Assembly: GCF_022414575.1 (NCBI RefSeq)
Contig: NZ_JADWYQ010000003.1
Location: forward strand, 124,001 to 188,000
Length of the DNA stretch: 64,000 nucleotides
Direction: 5' to 3'
DNA from: Streptomyces sp. MUM 178J
GTDB taxonomy: Bacteria; Actinomycetota; Actinomycetes; Streptomycetales; Streptomycetaceae
Position 1 is the first letter of the stretch; each line of letters begins with the position of its first letter. The notes under the pieces were generated by a model. That model worked only from the letters and a program-made list of their open reading frames with translations, had not been told where the DNA came from and searched no databases. A program made the position numbers and the translations under genes. Of the stretch, positions 60,841-64,000 are shown piece by piece.

Positions 60841-62250
60841 ATGGCGAGCAGTGATACGTCCACCACGTCGGGAGACGCAGGAGATGCGACACAGAGCACC
60901 GGGGCGGCCCACGCCGGGGTGAAGCAGGTCTGGCGCGAGGCGCCGACCGCCGTCAAGTCCCTGCTTGTCGGCACGGCCGTGAACAGACTCGGCGGGTTCG
61001 TCCAGGTCTTCATGGTGCTGTACATGACGCAGCGCGGCTTCACCGCGGCGCAGGCCGGCGGCGCGCTGGGCGTGTACGGCGCAGGGACGGTCCTGGGCGT
61101 GCTCACCGGCGGCTGGATGTCGGACCGGATCGGCCCGCGGCTGACCATCATGTCGACCCTGGTGACCTCGGCGCTGCTGCTGCCCACCGTGCTCTACCTG
61201 GACGGCTATCCGGCCATCCTCGCGGTCATCGGCGTCGGCGGGGCGCTGAGCCAGGCGTACCGGCCGGCGTCCACCAGCATGATCAGCCAGCTCGTTCCCG
61301 CGGAACGCCAGGTCATGATCTTCGCCATGGTGCGGCTGGCGATCAATCTGGGCACCACGGCGGCTCCGCTCCTGGGCGCGGCGCTGGTCCAGGTGTCCTG
61401 GGACTTCCTCTTCTGGGGCGAGTCCCTCGCCATCCTGGTGTTCGCCGCCGTGGCGGCCGCCACCCTGCCCCGCGGACTCCGCTCCGGCGAGGACCCGCGG
61501 GCCGACCCGGCCGACGGACCGGAAGGCGGTGCGGACGGCGGTGCGGACGGTGGGGCCGCGAGCCGGGACGGAGCGGTGAGGGCGCGCAAGGCCAGCTATC
61601 TGACCGTGCTGGCGGACCGCCGCTATCTGCTGTTCCTGCTGGCGATGTTCGCCAGCTCCATGATCTATATCCAGTATGTGTCGACCCTGCCCCTGACGGT
61701 CCGCCACCTGGGGATGAGCACGACGGTGTATGCCGTCCTGGTCGCGCTGAACGGCTTTCTCGTCATCACCTGCGAACTGCTCGTGGCAAAGGTGGTGCAG
61801 CGCTGGCCGGCCCGGATCGCGGTGGTCGCGGGCGTAGCGCTGACCGGCGTCGGAATGAGTCTGTACGCCCTGCCTCTGGGCCTGGCGGCGCTGGTGATCG
61901 CCACCCTGGTCTGGTCGCTCGGCGAGATCGTCGGCTATCCCACCCTCTTCTTCGCCTACCCCGCCCAGGCGGGCCCGCCCGAGTTGCGCGGACGCTATCT
62001 GGGCGCGTCCAACTCGCTGTACGGGCTCGGCACGGCGCTGGGCCCCTTCGTCGGCGTCATGCTCTGGAACCGCTTCGGGGAGGGGCTGTGGCTGGGGTGC
62101 GGGGCCGTGGGCCTGCTCGCGGTGGCCGCCGCCTGGTTCGGCGTCCGTCCCCTTGAACCAGCCGGCTCCAAGGGCCCGACGGACTCCACGGCCAAGGGCC
62201 CGACGGACTCCACGGCCAAGGGCCCGACGGAGGCGTCGGCCGAGACATGA
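60841..62250 (+). CDS. MFS transporter, probable product exporter
   Basis: A 469-residue protein with about 12 hydrophobic segments and the MFS loop GGWMSDRIGPRLTIM near residue 95, split by a charged central loop of about 40 residues. The C-terminus carries a KGPTDSTA repeat from three 24-bp DNA units. ATG 60841 is chosen; the ribosome binding site is weak. Its place beside the peptide locus and an ATP-grasp ligase suggests export of the product and self-resistance. Confidence 0.85.
   Translation: MASSDTSTTSGDAGDATQSTGAAHAGVKQVWREAPTAVKSLLVGTAVNRLGGFVQVFMVLYMTQRGFTAAQAGGALGVYGAGTVLGVLTGGWMSDRIGPRLTIMSTLVTSALLLPTVLYLDGYPAILAVIGVGGALSQAYRPASTSMISQLVPAERQVMIFAMVRLAINLGTTAAPLLGAALVQVSWDFLFWGESLAILVFAAVAAATLPRGLRSGEDPRADPADGPEGGADGGADGGAASRDGAVRARKASYLTVLADRRYLLFLLAMFASSMIYIQYVSTLPLTVRHLGMSTTVYAVLVALNGFLVITCELLVAKVVQRWPARIAVVAGVALTGVGMSLYALPLGLAALVIATLVWSLGEIVGYPTLFFAYPAQAGPPELRGRYLGASNSLYGLGTALGPFVGVMLWNRFGEGLWLGCGAVGLLAVAAAWFGVRPLEPAGSKGPTDSTAKGPTDSTAKGPTEASAET
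62170..62231. repeat. 24-bp tandem repeat at the MFS gene 3' end
   Basis: The unit starting AAGGGCCCGACGGACTCCAC occurs at 62170, 62194 and partly at 62218. It encodes the hydrophilic C-terminal tail of the transporter. Confidence 0.9.
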
Positions 62251-62342
62251 GACGGCATCACGCATCACATCACCGGTCAGCAGGCGCCCGTACGGGTACA
62301 CACGAACGTTCCGAGCGCCGGCACCACCAGAAGGGAACCGCC

Positions 62343-63578
62343 ATGCAGCGCCATGTGATCCTCGTCGACCCCTACTCCGGTGCGGCCGAGTATGCGAAGG
62401 CCTTCCGGGAGCGGGGCATCGAGCCCGTCGCCGTACTGAGCACGCCGGGCCCCCTGGACTCCTACCGGCGCACCTGGGCGCCGGACAGCTTCCTCCGCAC
62501 CCATTTCTTCGACGGCGACTTCGGCGATCTCGTGGCTACGGTGAAGAGCTATGACCCCGTCGCCGTCGTTCCGGGCAACGAGTCCGCGGTCATGCTGGTG
62601 GACCGGCTGGTCGCGGAGCTGATGCCGGGCTCGGGCAATGTGCTCGAACTGTCCGAGGCGCGCCGGGACAAGTGGCCCATGGCCCGGGCCGTGGCGGAGG
62701 CGGGCATCCCGCATCTGCGGCAGATCGCCACCGCCGACCCCCGGGAGGTCGCGGCATGGATCACCGACTCCGGACTTGAGGGGCGTCCGCTGGTGCTCAA
62801 GCCCCGGCGCAGCGGAGGCACCGACGATGTGCACAAGGTCGCCGCGGGGGAGGACTGGCGGCCGTACTTCGACCGCCTCCTCGGCTCCGTCAACCGTTTC
62901 GACATCCGCAATGACACCGTGCTGGTGCAGGAGTTCGCAGACGGAGCGGAGTACATCGTCGACACCTACTCGGTCGACGGCGCGTTCGGAGTGGTCTCTG
63001 TCTCCCGCTACAGCAAGTCGGCGAAGAACGATCGCATCGGGATCTACGACGCTCTGGACTACCTCTCGCCGCAGGACCCCGTCGCCCGGGAACTGGCCGC
63101 GTACACACGCAGGGTGGCCGAAGCCGTCGGCGTGCGCAACGGCTCCACCCACACCGAGATCGTGCTCACGGACGAAGGGCCGCGGCTGATCGAGATCGCC
63201 GCCAGGCTGGCCGGCAGCTGTCTTCAGTACTCCGCGCGGCTGGCCACGGGCGACTCCCAGATCGACCGCACCGTCCGGCACTGCCTGGACGGCGCTTTCA
63301 CCCCTGGGTACGACATCCTCCGGCCGGTCCGGGTGGTGTGGCTGTCCAGCCCTCGGGCCGGGACCCTGCGCAACGCCGAGGCGCTGAGGGCGGCAGAGGG
63401 GCTGGAGACCTTCCACCGGCTCGGCACCCCGTACGCCTCGGGCGATCCGGTGCCCTGCACGGAGGATCTGTTCACCAGCCTCGGGTGGGTGATCCTGGGC
63501 GGGCGCAGCCAGGAGGCGGTCGACGCCGACACGGCCCGGGTGAAGGAGATCGAGGCGCAGCTGATCGTCGAGCCGTAG
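62343..63578 (+). CDS. ATP-grasp ligase (amino-acid/peptide ligase type)
   Basis: A 411-residue ATP-grasp enzyme. ATP-binding elements are VLKPRRSGGTDDVHKV near residue 157 and VLVQEFADGAEYIVDTYS near residue 200, with the metal-binding GSTHTEIVLTDEGPRLIEIAARLAGS near residue 265. The EIAARLAG ending, rather than EINPR, is typical of L-amino-acid ligases and related enzymes that join a carboxylate to an amine. ATG 62343 has AGAAGGGA upstream. It follows the exporter by 92 bases and may extend or cap the peptide. Confidence 0.85.
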   Translation: MQRHVILVDPYSGAAEYAKAFRERGIEPVAVLSTPGPLDSYRRTWAPDSFLRTHFFDGDFGDLVATVKSYDPVAVVPGNESAVMLVDRLVAELMPGSGNVLELSEARRDKWPMARAVAEAGIPHLRQIATADPREVAAWITDSGLEGRPLVLKPRRSGGTDDVHKVAAGEDWRPYFDRLLGSVNRFDIRNDTVLVQEFADGAEYIVDTYSVDGAFGVVSVSRYSKSAKNDRIGIYDALDYLSPQDPVARELAAYTRRVAEAVGVRNGSTHTEIVLTDEGPRLIEIAARLAGSCLQYSARLATGDSQIDRTVRHCLDGAFTPGYDILRPVRVVWLSSPRAGTLRNAEALRAAEGLETFHRLGTPYASGDPVPCTEDLFTSLGWVILGGRSQEAVDADTARVKEIEAQLIVEP

Positions 63579-63611
63579 GCTGTGCCATAGGCCGTAGGTC
63601 CTTGACGGCCG

Positions 63612-63631
63612 CATAGGACATCAGTCCTATG
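63612..63631. promoter_or_regulatory. GntR-like operator palindrome
   Basis: CATAGGAC-ATCA-GTCCTATG is a perfect 8-bp inverted repeat with a 4-base loop, about 180 bp upstream of the alcohol dehydrogenase gene. A TTGACG just before it could be a -35 element. Similar ATAGGAC...GTCCTAT dyads are bound by GntR-family regulators. The rest of 63579-63811 shows no gene. Confidence 0.65.
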
Positions 63632-63811
63632 TCGGGGACGAAGCACCTTCAACTAGAGTCAATCCTCAGTCCGCCGCGGAATCACGCATGAACGCATGAA
63701 CGCACGCACAACACGCGTAACACGCGGCCTCGGACCCGACAACCGCACCTTGATCGAATCTGTTGTTCCTGGTGGGATCGCTGAGTCCAACTGCGAGAGC
63801 GAGGGCAGACG

Positions 63812-64000
63812 GTGGAGCCGGTTGCGTTACTGGGCGGCAACACGCCAGACCACGAGAAGATCATCGGCTGGCAGGCACCACCGCTGAAGTTCGGCGTCGG
63901 CGCCACCCGGGAGATCGGCTATGAGCTGACCCGGGCCGGCATCCGCTCCGTGCTGTTGGTGACCGACCCCTCGCTGGCCGCTCTGGGACTCCCCTCCCAG
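63812..64000 (+). CDS. iron-containing alcohol dehydrogenase (partial, 5' end)
   Basis: 63 codons from GTG 63812 (GAGGG 7 bases upstream) to the window end: LKFGVGATREIGYELTRAGIRSVLLVTDPSLAALGLP, the NAD-binding N-terminus of group III iron alcohol dehydrogenases, close to hydroxyacid-oxoacid transhydrogenase types. The metal-binding half lies outside the window. Regulation through the upstream palindrome is inferred. Confidence 0.85.
   Translation, partial: MEPVALLGGNTPDHEKIIGWQAPPLKFGVGATREIGYELTRAGIRSVLLVTDPSLAALGLPSQ

Noticed and set aside
1..64000. tRNA or rRNA genes
   Set aside because: No cloverleaf-like segment with a GGTTCGAAT-type arm or rRNA sequence was noticed by eye; a tRNAscan run would settle it.

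Overview
The window reads as a Streptomyces chromosome: very high GC with GC-rich third codon positions, many GTG/TTG starts, a conservon (CvnABCD), an HspR-type box upstream of lon, and TetR/MarR/LacI regulators next to single enzymes. All calls come from reading the sequence; no database search was run.

Layout. 1-2.7 kb: a GNAT remnant, a nucleotidyltransferase, and a methyltransferase divergent from a TetR regulator across a large palindrome. 2.7-8.8 kb: a complete ribose operon on the minus strand (rbsR-rbsA-rbsC-rbsB-rbsK-rbsD) with a direct-repeat operator. 8.8-12.1 kb: a decayed IS1182-like transposase, a CAGCCG microsatellite, then lon behind a HAIR box. 12.3-18.8 kb: a LuxR-like regulator divergent from a secreted M4 metalloprotease, a pentapeptide-repeat protein, a MarR regulator and a PP2C-like protein. 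19.1-25 kb: a conservon operon ending in a styrene-monooxygenase-like flavoprotein. 25.3-29.1 kb: 91-bp tandem repeats, a TetR regulator and two divergent di-iron oxygenase-like genes. 29.2-35.4 kb: a Uma2-type protein, a PBP/RodA pair, and a lipoprotein/sensor-kinase pair with no response regulator. 35.6-40.1 kb: a zinc ribbon protein, a HEAT-repeat protein, a degenerate NERD protein and a SnoaL-like protein.

40.2-53.9 kb is an NHEJ locus broken by an apparent island. LigC- and LigD-polymerase-like genes diverge from a Ku gene that stops matching Ku after 40 codons. After that come a second, intact Ku, a NUDIX/XRE-TPR pair, and an eight-gene operon: oxopentenoate hydratase, acylating aldehyde dehydrogenase, 4-hydroxy-2-oxoacid aldolase, KAS III, free-standing ACP, CitE-like lyase, MaoC-like hydratase, and an Eis-like GNAT. 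An integrase-like fragment closes the stretch. The aldolase/dehydrogenase pair beside a KAS III and ACP, with no ring-cleavage genes, suggests a small dedicated biosynthetic route rather than aromatic catabolism.

54-64 kb: a PhzG-like oxidase, then a gene group that looks like an undescribed peptide-derived (RiPP-like) locus. An 18-residue peptide gene with a near-perfect ribosome binding site and a 13-bp hairpin behind it lies between two paralogous M29-aminopeptidase-like genes. One paralogue keeps the six expected metal ligands; the other has lost five of them. Downstream on the same strand are a haem-oxygenase-like di-iron protein, an unknown 257-residue protein and an M14-like DUF2817 peptidase. 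Divergently placed are an MFS exporter and an ATP-grasp ligase. The window ends inside an iron-containing alcohol dehydrogenase gene that follows a GntR-like operator palindrome.
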